From: Ruminococcaceae bacterium UBA5396
GTDB lineage: Bacteria > Bacillota > Clostridia > Oscillospirales > Acutalibacteraceae
DNA length: 21,282 nucleotides
Direction of reading: 5' to 3'
NCBI GenBank assembly: GCA_002410715.1
Contig: DHOG01000001.1
Span: 762 to 22,043 of the forward strand
Shown one piece after another: positions 1-7,442 of this stretch. A program made the position numbers and the translations under genes. Positions within the stretch are counted from its first letter, which is position 1. The number at the start of each line of letters is the position of its first letter. A model generated the notes under the pieces. That model was not told where the DNA came from, searched no databases, and saw only the letters and a program-made list of their open reading frames with translations.

Positions 1-1299
1 GTTCGCGTTTACGAGTGGCCCCTCATAGCCTACGGGCTCGTGATGACCGTTTCCACTATCTTTGCCGATTCCACAAAAATCGCAATCCTGGGCGGTTCTA
101 GCCGCAACGAGGGATTACTAATGATGCTTACTTATATTGGCGTCTGCATGCTCGTAGGGCGGCACTACAAGCCAAAAGACTGGGTGCTTTATGTTCTCTG
201 TGGAACGGCGGCGCTGGTGGCGGGCTATGGCCTTTGCCAGTACTATGGAGCGGATTTTCTCGGGCTTTTTCCCGCCGAGGCAGGTGCACAAACCGGAAGC
301 GCGTTTACGTATTTTTCCACTATGTCCAACCGAAATGTCGCTTCTACCTATTTTTGTTTAGCTTTCAGTATAAGCCTTGTGATGTTTTCACACAAAACGA
401 AAAAAACGCACTGGGCCTTCTTGCCGCTTGGACTCGTTCTTTTTTATGCGCTGCTCATCGGACAGACAGAAAGCGGCTATGTGGGGCTGGTCATGAGCAT
501 TGGGATGACGTTTCCCTTTATCGTATCCACCCGGCAAGCCGCTGCGCGCTTCCTCCTGATGATTGCAGGCTGCCTTGGGATGATGTGGATAGAAAGCACG
601 GTTGCTCTTACGGCCCCCATTTTATCTTCTTATTGGGCCTTCGTGCGCCCCTACTTGCTGCCTGCCGTCCTGGCGCTGTTAGCTATAGCCGGCGTGTTAT
701 ACTTCGTAAAGCTTCCGTCGCTTCCGGTCAAGGCTTCGCGTGTTGCCTGGTATGTACTGCTGGTTGTTCTGGTGATCGTTTTTGTAAGCGTTTTGCCCCA
801 GCTTGCCGCGGTGACAGGTAACCCCTCCTTCACACAATTGTCTAATATTTTGCGGGGAGATTTAGATGACAGCTTTATGAGCGGCCGGATGATGGTTTGG
901 AAGCGAGCGCTCTCTATGGTGCCGGACCGCCTTCTTTTCGGCTATGGCCCGGATAACTTCTCCCAAAGCTTCAACGCGGTTCACCATGAAGCCATTTATG
1001 CAGCGCAGCACCAGGTGTATGATAAGCTGCACAACGAATATTTGCAGGTCCTGTTCGACGACGGTCTTCTGGGGCTTTTGAGCTTGCTGGGCTTCTACGG
1101 TGCGTTGATTTTCGCGGCCCGTAAGAAACTGGATAACCCCATGGTACTGGGGCTGACGGTTGCGTTGCTGTGCCATATGGCGCAGGCGTTTTTCAATTTT
1201 GTCTCGCCGTTCGCGCACCCCGTGGCATGGACGCTTTGGGGCATTTTAGGTGCGCTGCTCTATCAAAACGGACAAAAGAGCGGAAAAAGGGAGGCATAA
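1..1299 (+). CDS. O-antigen ligase / Wzy_C family membrane protein, 5' end missing
   Basis: The frame is open to the first base of the window, so this is the C-terminal 432 residues of a longer protein; GTG 40 and ATG 43 are probably internal codons. It is a multi-pass membrane protein with many hydrophobic segments. Its second half carries the family's extracellular-loop pattern: a RMMVWKRAL segment, then GYGPDNF, then DKLHNEYLQVLFDDGLLGL just before the last helices. This arrangement is typical of O-antigen ligase/Wzy_C proteins, which join lipid-linked glycans to an acceptor or polymerise them at the outer face of the membrane. The TAA is followed by a 387-base gene-free stretch and then loaP, so it probably belongs to an earlier transcription unit. 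Ligase versus polymerase cannot be decided from sequence. The family call is fairly sure, the substrate unknown. Confidence 0.8.
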   Translation, partial: VRVYEWPLIAYGLVMTVSTIFADSTKIAILGGSSRNEGLLMMLTYIGVCMLVGRHYKPKDWVLYVLCGTAALVAGYGLCQYYGADFLGLFPAEAGAQTGSAFTYFSTMSNRNVASTYFCLAFSISLVMFSHKTKKTHWAFLPLGLVLFYALLIGQTESGYVGLVMSIGMTFPFIVSTRQAAARFLLMIAGCLGMMWIESTVALTAPILSSYWAFVRPYLLPAVLALLAIAGVLYFVKLPSLPVKASRVAWYVLLVVLVIVFVSVLPQLAAVTGNPSFTQLSNILRGDLDDSFMSGRMMVWKRALSMVPDRLLFGYGPDNFSQSFNAVHHEAIYAAQHQVYDKLHNEYLQVLFDDGLLGLLSLLGFYGALIFAARKKLDNPMVLGLTVALLCHMAQAFFNFVSPFAHPVAWTLWGILGALLYQNGQKSGKREA

Positions 1300-1364
1300 T
1301 CCTCGCACATAAAAGCACAAGAAGTATAGCTTCCACGATATAGGGAAGTATTGTATGCATATCT

Positions 1365-1399
1365 ATACTTTGACAAAACAATACGCAAAGTATTATGCA
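1365..1399 (+). promoter_or_regulatory. Candidate promoter within an operator-like dyad
   Basis: A perfect -35 hexamer TTGACA lies at 1370-1375. Candidate -10 boxes are TATTAT at 1391-1396 (15-base spacer, short) and TATGCA at 1394-1399 (18-base spacer). The hexamers sit in an inverted repeat, ATACTTTG at 1365-1372 and CAAAGTAT at 1386-1393, so a bound repressor would cover the promoter. Neither -10 is ideal, hence moderate confidence. Confidence 0.45.
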
Positions 1400-1540
1400 T
1401 TGTGTGTTGCGGAGGAATAGATGCTACGGCCTGCTTTGAAAAATTCATACATTATTTGCAAAGTGGCATGGCGGGTCGGCCATCGGTTGGTTGCGTTTAC
1501 AGGGATATTATGCTATCCTTTTTAAAGGACAAAATATGAG

Positions 1541-1579
1541 TCTCGTATTTTTTTGCTCTCTATGTAAAAGGATACGAGA
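1541..1579 (+). other. Leader hairpin
   Basis: TCTCGTAT at 1541-1548 is the exact reverse complement of ATACGAGA at 1572-1579, with a 23-base T-rich loop that can pair a little further (TTTT with AAAA). It lies between the candidate promoter and loaP. It could be an RNA element for antitermination or a DNA operator. There is no T-run directly after the 3' arm, so it is not a classic terminator. Confidence 0.4.
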
Positions 1580-1657
1580 TTTGTATACAAGCCCTGGAGG
1601 CGGTTCGGCGATTACAGCTGGTACACGGACAAGCTCCGGGGTTCATACTGAAGAAAG

Positions 1658-1677
1658 CCATACGGAGGTATGGAGGG
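1658..1677 (+). promoter_or_regulatory. Hairpin overlapping the loaP ribosome-binding site
   Basis: CCATAC (1658-1663) pairs with GTATGG (1668-1673) around a GGAG loop. The 3' arm ends in the first two bases of the Shine-Dalgarno-like GGAGGG (1672-1677), which is nine bases from the loaP ATG. An upstream CATAC at 1644-1648 could compete for the same 3' arm. This suggests, but does not prove, structural control of loaP translation. Confidence 0.35.
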
Positions 1678-1686
1678 CGAAGCTAT

Positions 1687-2232
1687 ATGCAAGGCTATCC
1701 TTACGTATATTGCGCCTCCTGTGATGCAGGGAGCGAAAGCGCTTTAAAAAGCGACCTGGAACGGCAGCTTCACAATGCACGTGTACTCTTCCCTATGTTT
1801 GACCGAGAGGAGTTGAAAAACGGCGCATGGATTGTGAAAACCCGGCCGCTGCTTCCAGGCTATGTGTTCATCTATTCGGAAACGCACATAGAGCCGCATA
1901 CGTTTTATCGCTGTCAACGGGTCAATCGCCTATTGGGATATGCGGAGCCTGCGCATAGCGAATATACCCTGTCGGGCGGCGATTTGGATTTTGCACAGTG
2001 GGTGTTATCCCATGATGGTCACATAGGCGTATCGCGCGCTATGCTGGTGGGAGATAAAACAACGATCATCGATGGGCCGCTCAAACGGTACGAGGGCGAG
2101 ATATTAAAAATCGACCGCCGCCGCCGCTCCGCATTGGTCGCCGTAAGCGTGGGAGAAATGACAAAAAATGTTTGGCTCAGCTTTCATTGGATGACTTTGA
2201 AAGAGGGAGTGTTAGTGGATTGGGAAAGATAA
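1687..2232 (+). CDS. loaP: Specialised NusG paralogue, LoaP-type processive antiterminator
   Basis: The 181-residue product has a NusG N-terminal (NGN) fold followed by a KOW-like tail. Its N-terminus keeps the short strand and helix start of NusG proteins (YPYVYCASCDAGSE). The NGN signature appears as RPLLPGYVFIY at about residues 53-63, and the tail has a VGDKTTIIDGP...YEGEILKIDRR stretch typical of KOW domains. LoaP proteins are known as operon-specific NusG paralogues that help RNA polymerase read through long polysaccharide or antibiotic operons in Firmicutes. The ATG at 1687 is chosen because GGAGGG lies nine bases upstream. Its place as first gene of the biosynthetic run fits LoaP. General NusG is less likely because no secE or ribosomal genes are nearby. 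Confidence 0.82.
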   Translation: MQGYPYVYCASCDAGSESALKSDLERQLHNARVLFPMFDREELKNGAWIVKTRPLLPGYVFIYSETHIEPHTFYRCQRVNRLLGYAEPAHSEYTLSGGDLDFAQWVLSHDGHIGVSRAMLVGDKTTIIDGPLKRYEGEILKIDRRRRSALVAVSVGEMTKNVWLSFHWMTLKEGVLVDWER

Positions 2233-2251
2233 AGCGCTGGGTAAGCGTATT

Positions 2252-4216
2252 TTGCAGGTGATACCACCGTTTAAAAAGAAGGGAAGAAAGATAACAAACA
2301 AAATTAAGAGCATCATACCGTGGAGCCGCAGGCTCCTTTTGATTCTTCTAGACGCTGCTTGCGTTCTTGCGGCGTATTTGGCTACCCTCGCGTTCCGTTT
2401 CGGCGGCATTGTACCAGGATCGTACTGGAACACATTCGAGCATTCCATACTGTATATCATACTGATTTATCTTGTTGTGAACGCACTGTTCCGGCTGTAT
2501 TCCACCCTTTGGGAGCACGCCAGCATCGAGGAGCTCCTTTATGTGATTGGCGCTTCCATTCTATCTACGGTGTTGTGTTATACGCTCGCCGCGATCCGCA
2601 TGGACAGGATGCCCCGCTCCATCTATATTGCGGCAGGTCTTATCATTATCCTCCTACATGGGGGGGTCCGGCTATCCTACAGGGTATTCCGGCGGCTTTT
2701 AAAAAGCAATATCTTCACGCAAAATAAGATACCCGTGCTCGTCATAGGCGCGGGGGATGCGGGAGCCGATATCATAAGGCAGATGCAGGAGGCGCCCGGG
2801 GTGGCCCTCTCGCCCGTATGTATCGTGGATGACGACGCTAAGAAGCAGGGCGTGCGTATCCACGGCGTACGGGTCGCTGGCACAACGCAGGATATACCGC
2901 AGATCGTCAAACGATACGAAATCAGGCAGATTATCTACGCAATCCCTTCTTCGGACCGCGTGGCCAAGCGGCGAATCCTAGAGATGTGCACCGCAACGGA
3001 TTGTGATCTTAAGATTATCCCCACCGTGGAAACCCTTCTGGCCGGAAAGAGTGACTTAAGGCAGCTTCGCGATGTGGACGTGGGCGACTTGCTGGAGCGA
3101 CCGGTCGTTAAGCTCGATATGAAAGCCATCTGCGGCTATCTCGAGGGCAGTACGGTACTGGTCACGGGCGGTGGCGGTTCCATCGGCTCGGAGCTTTGCA
3201 GGCAGATCGCTAAATTTCACCCCAAGAAGCTGGTGGTTTTCGATATCTACGAGAATAACGCCTATGAGCTGTATGTGGACCTTAAGCGCATCTACGGCGA
3301 CGAGCTTGATATGGAGGTCGTTATCGGTTCGGTACGCGATATCTCACGTGTGGACGAGGTGTTTGGCTGCTATAAGCCAGATGTGGTGTTCCATGCGGCT
3401 GCCCATAAGCATGTTCCGCTGATGGAGGGAAGCCCCGTCGAGGCGGTCAAGAACAATGTGAACGGTACCTTCAACATAGCCAAGGCTGCGGATATGGCGG
3501 GCGCGAAGCGCTTTGTGCTGATCTCCACGGATAAGGCCGTCAACCCTACTAATATAATGGGGGCGACCAAATATCTGTGCGAATTGATCGTGCAGTACAT
3601 GAACCAGACCAGCAATAATACAAAATATGTGGCGGTTCGATTTGGCAATGTCCTTGGCAGCAACGGCAGCGTGATTCCGCTTTTCAGGCGGCAGCTTGCC
3701 GTTGGCGGTCCCGTCACGGTGACGCATAAGGACATCAAACGGTACTTTATGACCATTCCAGAAGCAGCCCAACTTGTGCTTCAGGCCGGCAGCATGGCCA
3801 AGCAGGGCGAAATTTTCCTGCTGGATATGGGGGACCCCGTGAATATCGACGAGTTTGCCCGTACGTTCATTCGGCTATCCGGCTACGAGCCGGATGTGGA
3901 TATCAAGATCGTATACACTGGACTTAGGCCCGGTGAGAAGATGCTAGAGGAGCTTTTGCAGGAGGACGAAGTACAGGGGGAGAGTGATTTTCCCGGTATT
4001 CTAGTGGGTAAGACGCATCCCGTTAGAGCGGCGGAGATCAAGAACCGCATCGATTATTTGCGCCGCATGGCCGAGAAGGATCCCGATCATATCCGCAGAT
4101 ATATGGCCGAGGTCGTGCCGACGTATTGCACGCCTACGGAATCGGAAAAGGTACACACGGAGAATGTAACTACGGTGGCTTTAGGCGAGCTGCTGCCTGT
4201 TCAGGCGCGGATATAG
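2252..4216 (+). CDS. pglF: Membrane-bound UDP-sugar 4,6-dehydratase (PglF/EpsC/CapD type)
   Basis: The 654-residue protein begins with four membrane helices (about residues 25-140). A small Rossmann-like domain follows (VIGAGDAGADIIRQM, about 165-180), then a large SDR domain. The SDR part has GGGGSIG at residues 306-312 for NAD(P) binding, T426-D427-K428, and a Met436-x3-Lys440 pair in place of the usual Tyr-x3-Lys. That is the pattern of PglF/CapD-type UDP-GlcNAc 4,6-dehydratases, which make the 4-keto-6-deoxy intermediate for bacillosamine-type sugars. Length and layout match the long membrane form. The start is uncertain: TTG 2252 and GTG 2258 are in frame, no strong Shine-Dalgarno is seen, and the frame is open back to 2216. 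It follows loaP closely and should be co-transcribed. PglE and PglD partners lie downstream beyond the scar at 5657-6160. Confidence 0.88.
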   Translation: MQVIPPFKKKGRKITNKIKSIIPWSRRLLLILLDAACVLAAYLATLAFRFGGIVPGSYWNTFEHSILYIILIYLVVNALFRLYSTLWEHASIEELLYVIGASILSTVLCYTLAAIRMDRMPRSIYIAAGLIIILLHGGVRLSYRVFRRLLKSNIFTQNKIPVLVIGAGDAGADIIRQMQEAPGVALSPVCIVDDDAKKQGVRIHGVRVAGTTQDIPQIVKRYEIRQIIYAIPSSDRVAKRRILEMCTATDCDLKIIPTVETLLAGKSDLRQLRDVDVGDLLERPVVKLDMKAICGYLEGSTVLVTGGGGSIGSELCRQIAKFHPKKLVVFDIYENNAYELYVDLKRIYGDELDMEVVIGSVRDISRVDEVFGCYKPDVVFHAAAHKHVPLMEGSPVEAVKNNVNGTFNIAKAADMAGAKRFVLISTDKAVNPTNIMGATKYLCELIVQYMNQTSNNTKYVAVRFGNVLGSNGSVIPLFRRQLAVGGPVTVTHKDIKRYFMTIPEAAQLVLQAGSMAKQGEIFLLDMGDPVNIDEFARTFIRLSGYEPDVDIKIVYTGLRPGEKMLEELLQEDEVQGESDFPGILVGKTHPVRAAEIKNRIDYLRRMAEKDPDHIRRYMAEVVPTYCTPTESEKVHTENVTTVALGELLPVQARI

Positions 4217-4258
4217 CCAAGTCTCAACAAAATTGCTTTTTACGAAGGGAAAAACACT

Positions 4259-5656
4259 GTGCAGGAAGAAATGACTTTAAGAGAGCTGCTGGGAACCGTC
4301 TGCGCCCGGTGGCGTATGCTGCTGCTATGTGCAATCGTATTTGCTGTTGCATTAGGGGGGTACCGCACCTATTCCGGTATTAAAAATCTATCCGATGGGG
4401 CGGCCGCAGAAAAAGCGCTAGAAGCCAATCGCCTAGAACGCAGGCAGTATGAAAACAAAAAGGAAATGCTTGCGGAAGAAATCCGGCAGTTGGAGTTGAA
4501 GGAGAGCCAAGCAAACCGTTATAACGAGAACAGCCTATTGATGCAGCTAGACCCTTATAACAAGGATGTTGCTCAACTGACGTTCAGCGTGAATGCGGAT
4601 ATGGCTGCTCTGGCTCAGGATGTGCCGGAAAGCTGGCAGATCCCTACCTCCGTCGATTTGAAAGCCGAGCGTGAGGATCGGATCGTGGATCAGTATTTAA
4701 TATTGGCAAACGGAATTTCTATCAACGAGTTGATGGCGGGTACGGACTATGCACAAATCGGGGACCAATATCTAAGGGAGCTTGTTTACATCAGTAAATA
4801 TGCCCCGGGTATAGTTACATTCGAAGCATATACTACAAAGTATGTAAGCGGGATAGACCTGGCAGAGCGGCTTTATGAATATTGCCTGGCTAAGCAGGCG
4901 GCAATTGCTGCAATTGCGGGGGCGCATACTGTGGAATTAGTCGATGCCGGTAGCGTGGTGCGGATCGACTTATCTCTTGCAGATGCTCAGATGGAAGCGC
5001 AAAAGCGACCAATTGACATTTCATTGCAGCTATCCGATAAAACAAAGGAACTGGCAGAATTGGAGGAGCCCCCGGCTCTTGCGCTTATGACGTCTGCCAC
5101 TGCAATAATGGGCAGTGTGAAATATGGTTTATTAGGTGCATTCGTAGGGCTCTGTATCGGCGCTGTAAGTGCCTTCTTGATAGAAACGATGGGAACGAAT
5201 TTCAAAAGCGGCGCGGCAATGGCGCAAGCGCTTTCTTCGCACTATTTGGGTAATTTGAGCATCCCGCAAAAGAAAAGTGGGCTCGATTCATGGGCGGAAA
5301 GGCTTCTAGGAGAAGATATTTTCAGTACGGTGGCGGCTGAAGATCGCTTACCCCTGCTGGCCGTGAACATCAAAAAGGAGGCAGGGGATAAACGAAACTT
5401 GTTAATTACCGGGATACACGCTCAGAACGAGCTGGAAAAGCTCAGAAATGATTTGCAGCAACACCTTGGAAACGAGTATCAGTTGCTTGCCGCGGCTAAC
5501 CTTTTGGTCAACAGGCAGGCGATACAGCAGTTAAAGGACGTGGAAGGTGCTGTAATGGTGGAGGGCGCAAAAACCGCTCAGGTGGAACGCGTCATGCGTA
5601 CGAAGCAATACCTGGAAGAGGCGGAATGCACGCTGGTCGGTGTTGTTTGGGCTTAA
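4259..5656 (+). CDS. wzz: Wzz/YveK-like chain-length regulator with a vestigial kinase-like tail
   Basis: This 465-residue protein is a polysaccharide co-polymerase by architecture. It has a cytosolic start, a first membrane helix near residues 20-34, a long extracytoplasmic part with a charged coiled coil at about 46-85, and a second helix near 290-308 followed by a TNFKSGAAMAQ...LG segment. Such proteins set polymer length with Wzy. The last 100 residues resemble the C-terminal half of a BY-kinase, with LLITGI at 381-386, a GAVMVEGAKTAQ stretch and a VGVVWA end. The P-loop is missing: residues 387-395 read HAQNELEKL instead of a GEGKS-type motif. GTG 4259 is chosen because GAAGGGA lies nine bases upstream. 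No separate kinase or phosphatase gene is seen in the window. Confidence 0.78.
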   Translation: MQEEMTLRELLGTVCARWRMLLLCAIVFAVALGGYRTYSGIKNLSDGAAAEKALEANRLERRQYENKKEMLAEEIRQLELKESQANRYNENSLLMQLDPYNKDVAQLTFSVNADMAALAQDVPESWQIPTSVDLKAEREDRIVDQYLILANGISINELMAGTDYAQIGDQYLRELVYISKYAPGIVTFEAYTTKYVSGIDLAERLYEYCLAKQAAIAAIAGAHTVELVDAGSVVRIDLSLADAQMEAQKRPIDISLQLSDKTKELAELEEPPALALMTSATAIMGSVKYGLLGAFVGLCIGAVSAFLIETMGTNFKSGAAMAQALSSHYLGNLSIPQKKSGLDSWAERLLGEDIFSTVAAEDRLPLLAVNIKKEAGDKRNLLITGIHAQNELEKLRNDLQQHLGNEYQLLAAANLLVNRQAIQQLKDVEGAVMVEGAKTAQVERVMRTKQYLEEAECTLVGVVWA

Positions 5657-5676
5657 TCTGAATATAAAGAGTAAAG

Positions 5677-5886
5677 ATGAAAAGTGTTTCAACACACAAG
5701 AGCTATTTTAATATCCTGAAATTCCGTACAATACGGATGGATACGCCCCATGATGTTCCTACGCATTTGCTGAAAAACCCGGAGCAATACATCATTCTGA
5801 GTGGGAAAATGAGCATCATCGGCATTCCAAGTATAATAGGGACAACCAAGAAAACGCATTGTTTTTCAAGGGTTGTCGGCTACTGA
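5677..5886 (+). pseudogene. Relic of a bacterial sugar transferase with an internal deletion
   Basis: The translated text HKSYFNILKFRT, then MDTPHDVPTHLL and NPEQYI, then GKMSIIG, is instantly recognisable as the core of an initiating sugar-phosphate transferase (the WcaJ/EpsL-like group). The N-terminal membrane part is absent. In intact members about 20-25 residues, including the catalytic Asp-Glu of the K-T-S-L-D-E-L-P motif, lie between the NPEQYI and SGKMSIIG segments. Here the two are joined directly (near 5792-5803). After about 5835 the reading is unrelated and stops at 5886, and the C-terminal half of the enzyme is missing. It cannot be catalytic. It sits 20 bases after wzz, the usual place for the initiating transferase in such operons. 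Confidence 0.75.
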
Positions 5887-5913
5887 GTCAAACCTCGCTA
5901 TTTGCGTTTGACT
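5886..5913 (+). other. Hairpin in the junction scar
   Basis: AGTCAAAC at 5886-5893 and GTTTGACT at 5906-5913 are perfect inverted copies. An alternative inner pairing, CGC with GCG across TATTT, makes the stem longer. No T-run follows, so it is not a standard terminator. It begins at the end of the sugar-transferase relic frame. Confidence 0.4.
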
Positions 5914-6010
5914 GAGGGTTGAATGACACGATAACCTTTGAAAAAGAATCAATGGTTTTGATGGCGCTCTGTTTAACCCACATGAGCAAAAGTGAATAAG
6001 GAGGCTTGAT

Positions 6011-6048
6011 CCGGTAGCGTGCGATGAGAAATCATCACACGCTATTGG
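6011..6048 (+). other. Strong GAAA-tetraloop hairpin in the junction scar
   Basis: An outer stem of CC/GG, two G-T wobbles and TAGCGTG/CACGCTA (6015-6021 with 6038-6044) continues after one C/A mismatch into GATGA/TCATC (6023-6027 with 6032-6036). It is closed by a GAAA tetraloop at 6028-6031. GNRA loops on long stems are typical of functional RNA. I do not recognise the family. Confidence 0.5.
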
Positions 6049-6061
6049 TAGTTCTTTATAC

Positions 6062-6107
6062 AAAAAAGGATTGGTCTCTATGCAAGAATGTTGCTGGCCA
6101 ATCCTTT
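6062..6107 (-). terminator. Candidate leftward intrinsic terminator, or structured RNA
   Basis: AAAGGATTGG (6065-6074) and CCAATCCTTT (6098-6107) form a perfect 10-bp stem. The loop has an inner GCAA/TTGC pairing at 6082-6085 and 6091-6094. Read on the minus strand the stem is followed by a T-run (six A's on the plus strand at 6062-6067), as in an intrinsic terminator. No minus-strand gene is present here, so it may be left over from an inserted element. On the plus strand only three T's follow. Confidence 0.35.
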
Positions 6108-6160
6108 CACCAAAAGTGCAAACACATGTTTATATCGTCATGATTTTAAGGAGAGATAAA

Positions 6161-7429
6161 GTGTTTACTCAATACAACAAGTTCAACCCCTTTGAGAAGG
6201 AAATATGGCTATCAACTCCCACAATGCACGGAGAGGAAATGGAATATGTCAAAAGTGCCGTAGAAAACAATTGGGTATCTACGGTTGGAGAAAATATCAA
6301 CGAAGCCGAAAGGATTGCCGCCGAAAAGGTCGGATGCAAATATGCAGTCGGTCTTTCTTGCGGTACTGATGCGCTTCACCTCTGTATGAAGCTGGCAAAT
6401 GTTCATGCCGGGGATAGAGTGGCTAGCAGTGACCTCACTTTTGTTGCCTCGACAAATCCGATCACTTATGAGGGCGGTGTTCCAGTATTCATTGACTCTG
6501 AATATCAGACATGGAATATGGACCCTGAAGCACTCGAAAAGGCGCTTGAGATTTACCCCGAAATCAAAGTAGTTGTGGTCGCCAACCTCTACGGCACACC
6601 CGCCAAGTTATCTGAAATCCAAGATGTGTGTAAGAAAGCTTCAAAGAAAAATGGTGGTCGAGAGATTCTGATAGTGGAGGACGCGGCAGAGAGTTTGGGT
6701 GCGTCATACAGAGGAAAACAAACCGGTACTTTCGGTACATATAACGCGATCTCATTTAACGGCAACAAAATCATCACCGGCTCGGCAGGCGGTATGCTTC
6801 TGACCGATGACCTTGAAGCAGCAAACAAGGCTCGCAAGTGGTCAACACAGAGCCGTGAAGCAGCTCCGTGGTACCAGCACGAAGAAAGCGGCTTCAACTA
6901 CAGAATGTCAAATATCATCGCCGGATTTGTTCGTGGACAGTTCCCTCACCTTGAGGAACATATCGCGCAGAAGAAAGCAATCTATATCCGTTACAAGGAA
7001 GGTTTTAAGGGCTTGCCTGTTCAAATGAATCCGTATGATGTCGAGAACAGTGAACCGAACTTCTGGCTGTCCTGTATGCTTCTTGAACCTGACGCGATGT
7101 GTCCACAAGCAAGAGACGATTTTCACGCAGTATATCGCCCCGAAAAAGGAAAGACCTGTCCGACAGAAATACTTGAAATCCTTGCCAAGTATAATGCGGA
7201 AGGTAGACCGATATGGAAGCCCCTTAGCCAGCAGCCTTTGTATAGGCACTGTGCTTTTGTGACTAAATATGGTTACGGCAGAGCCACCACCAATGCCTAC
7301 ATCGCAGGCGGCGGTCACAATGTCGGTTTGGATATTTTCGATCGCGGCCTTTGCTTGCCGAGCGATAACAAGATGGCACCCGACGAACAGGATAAGATTA
7401 TTGAGATTATCAGAGCTTGCTTTCAGTGA
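6161..7429 (+). CDS. pglE: DegT/DnrJ/EryC1 aminotransferase, PglE-like (4-keto sugar to 4-amino sugar)
   Basis: The 422-residue protein is a PLP-dependent sugar aminotransferase. It has the early WLSTPTMHGEEMEYVKSA and NNWVSTVGENINEAE segments of PglE-like enzymes, the GLSCGTDALHL substrate/PLP region, VEDAAESLGASYRGK, and the Schiff-base lysine at K203 in SFNGNKIITGSAGG. Such enzymes aminate UDP-4-keto-6-deoxy-GlcNAc, the expected product of the upstream dehydratase. GTG 6161 is chosen because AAGGAGA ends six bases before it and the family N-terminus starts there. The upstream in-frame ATG at 6080 would add residues falling in a hairpin. Codon use becomes more AT-rich from here. PglC follows after 13 bases and PglD next, so the three act in one pathway. 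Confidence 0.85.
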   Translation: MFTQYNKFNPFEKEIWLSTPTMHGEEMEYVKSAVENNWVSTVGENINEAERIAAEKVGCKYAVGLSCGTDALHLCMKLANVHAGDRVASSDLTFVASTNPITYEGGVPVFIDSEYQTWNMDPEALEKALEIYPEIKVVVVANLYGTPAKLSEIQDVCKKASKKNGGREILIVEDAAESLGASYRGKQTGTFGTYNAISFNGNKIITGSAGGMLLTDDLEAANKARKWSTQSREAAPWYQHEESGFNYRMSNIIAGFVRGQFPHLEEHIAQKKAIYIRYKEGFKGLPVQMNPYDVENSEPNFWLSCMLLEPDAMCPQARDDFHAVYRPEKGKTCPTEILEILAKYNAEGRPIWKPLSQQPLYRHCAFVTKYGYGRATTNAYIAGGGHNVGLDIFDRGLCLPSDNKMAPDEQDKIIEIIRACFQ

Positions 7430-7442
7430 TTGAGGTACATAG

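Larger units (their letters stand above)
1300..1686 (+). promoter_or_regulatory. Intergenic leader region upstream of loaP
   Basis: This 387-base stretch has no convincing gene; the short ORFs in it have no usual ribosome-binding site and resemble nothing I know. It holds a promoter-like dyad around 1365-1399, repeated AAGTAT motifs, an 8-bp inverted repeat at 1541-1579, a weaker CCTGG-type pairing between about 1592-1597 and 1636-1641, and a small hairpin touching the loaP Shine-Dalgarno. LoaP-controlled operons in Firmicutes are known to have a structured 5' leader where the antiterminator loads, so a long leader here fits. Its exact start is not known. Confidence 0.55.

Noticed and set aside
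234..821. A 195-residue ORF in another frame of the first gene
   Set aside because: It is a shadow of the O-antigen ligase-like gene. Its translation is cysteine- and arginine-rich in the way out-of-frame readings usually are.
1351..1724. Two short plus-strand ORFs upstream of loaP (1351-1539 and 1491-1724)
   Set aside because: They overlap the promoter dyad and hairpins, lack good ribosome-binding sites and show no known protein pattern.
6011..6048. Group II intron domain V as the identity of the GAAA-tetraloop hairpin
   Set aside because: The stem has a symmetric single mismatch rather than the two-base bulge, is longer than 34 bases and lacks the catalytic triad position of domain V. No intron reverse transcriptase is nearby.
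6062..6107. Plus-strand intrinsic terminator before the aminotransferase
   Set aside because: Only three T's follow the stem on the plus strand. The T-run is on the minus-strand side, so it is listed as a leftward candidate instead.
6071..6160. Longer N-terminus for the aminotransferase from an upstream start
   Set aside because: The added residues fall in a hairpin and have no family similarity. GTG 6161 has a proper Shine-Dalgarno and matches the usual start of PglE-like proteins.
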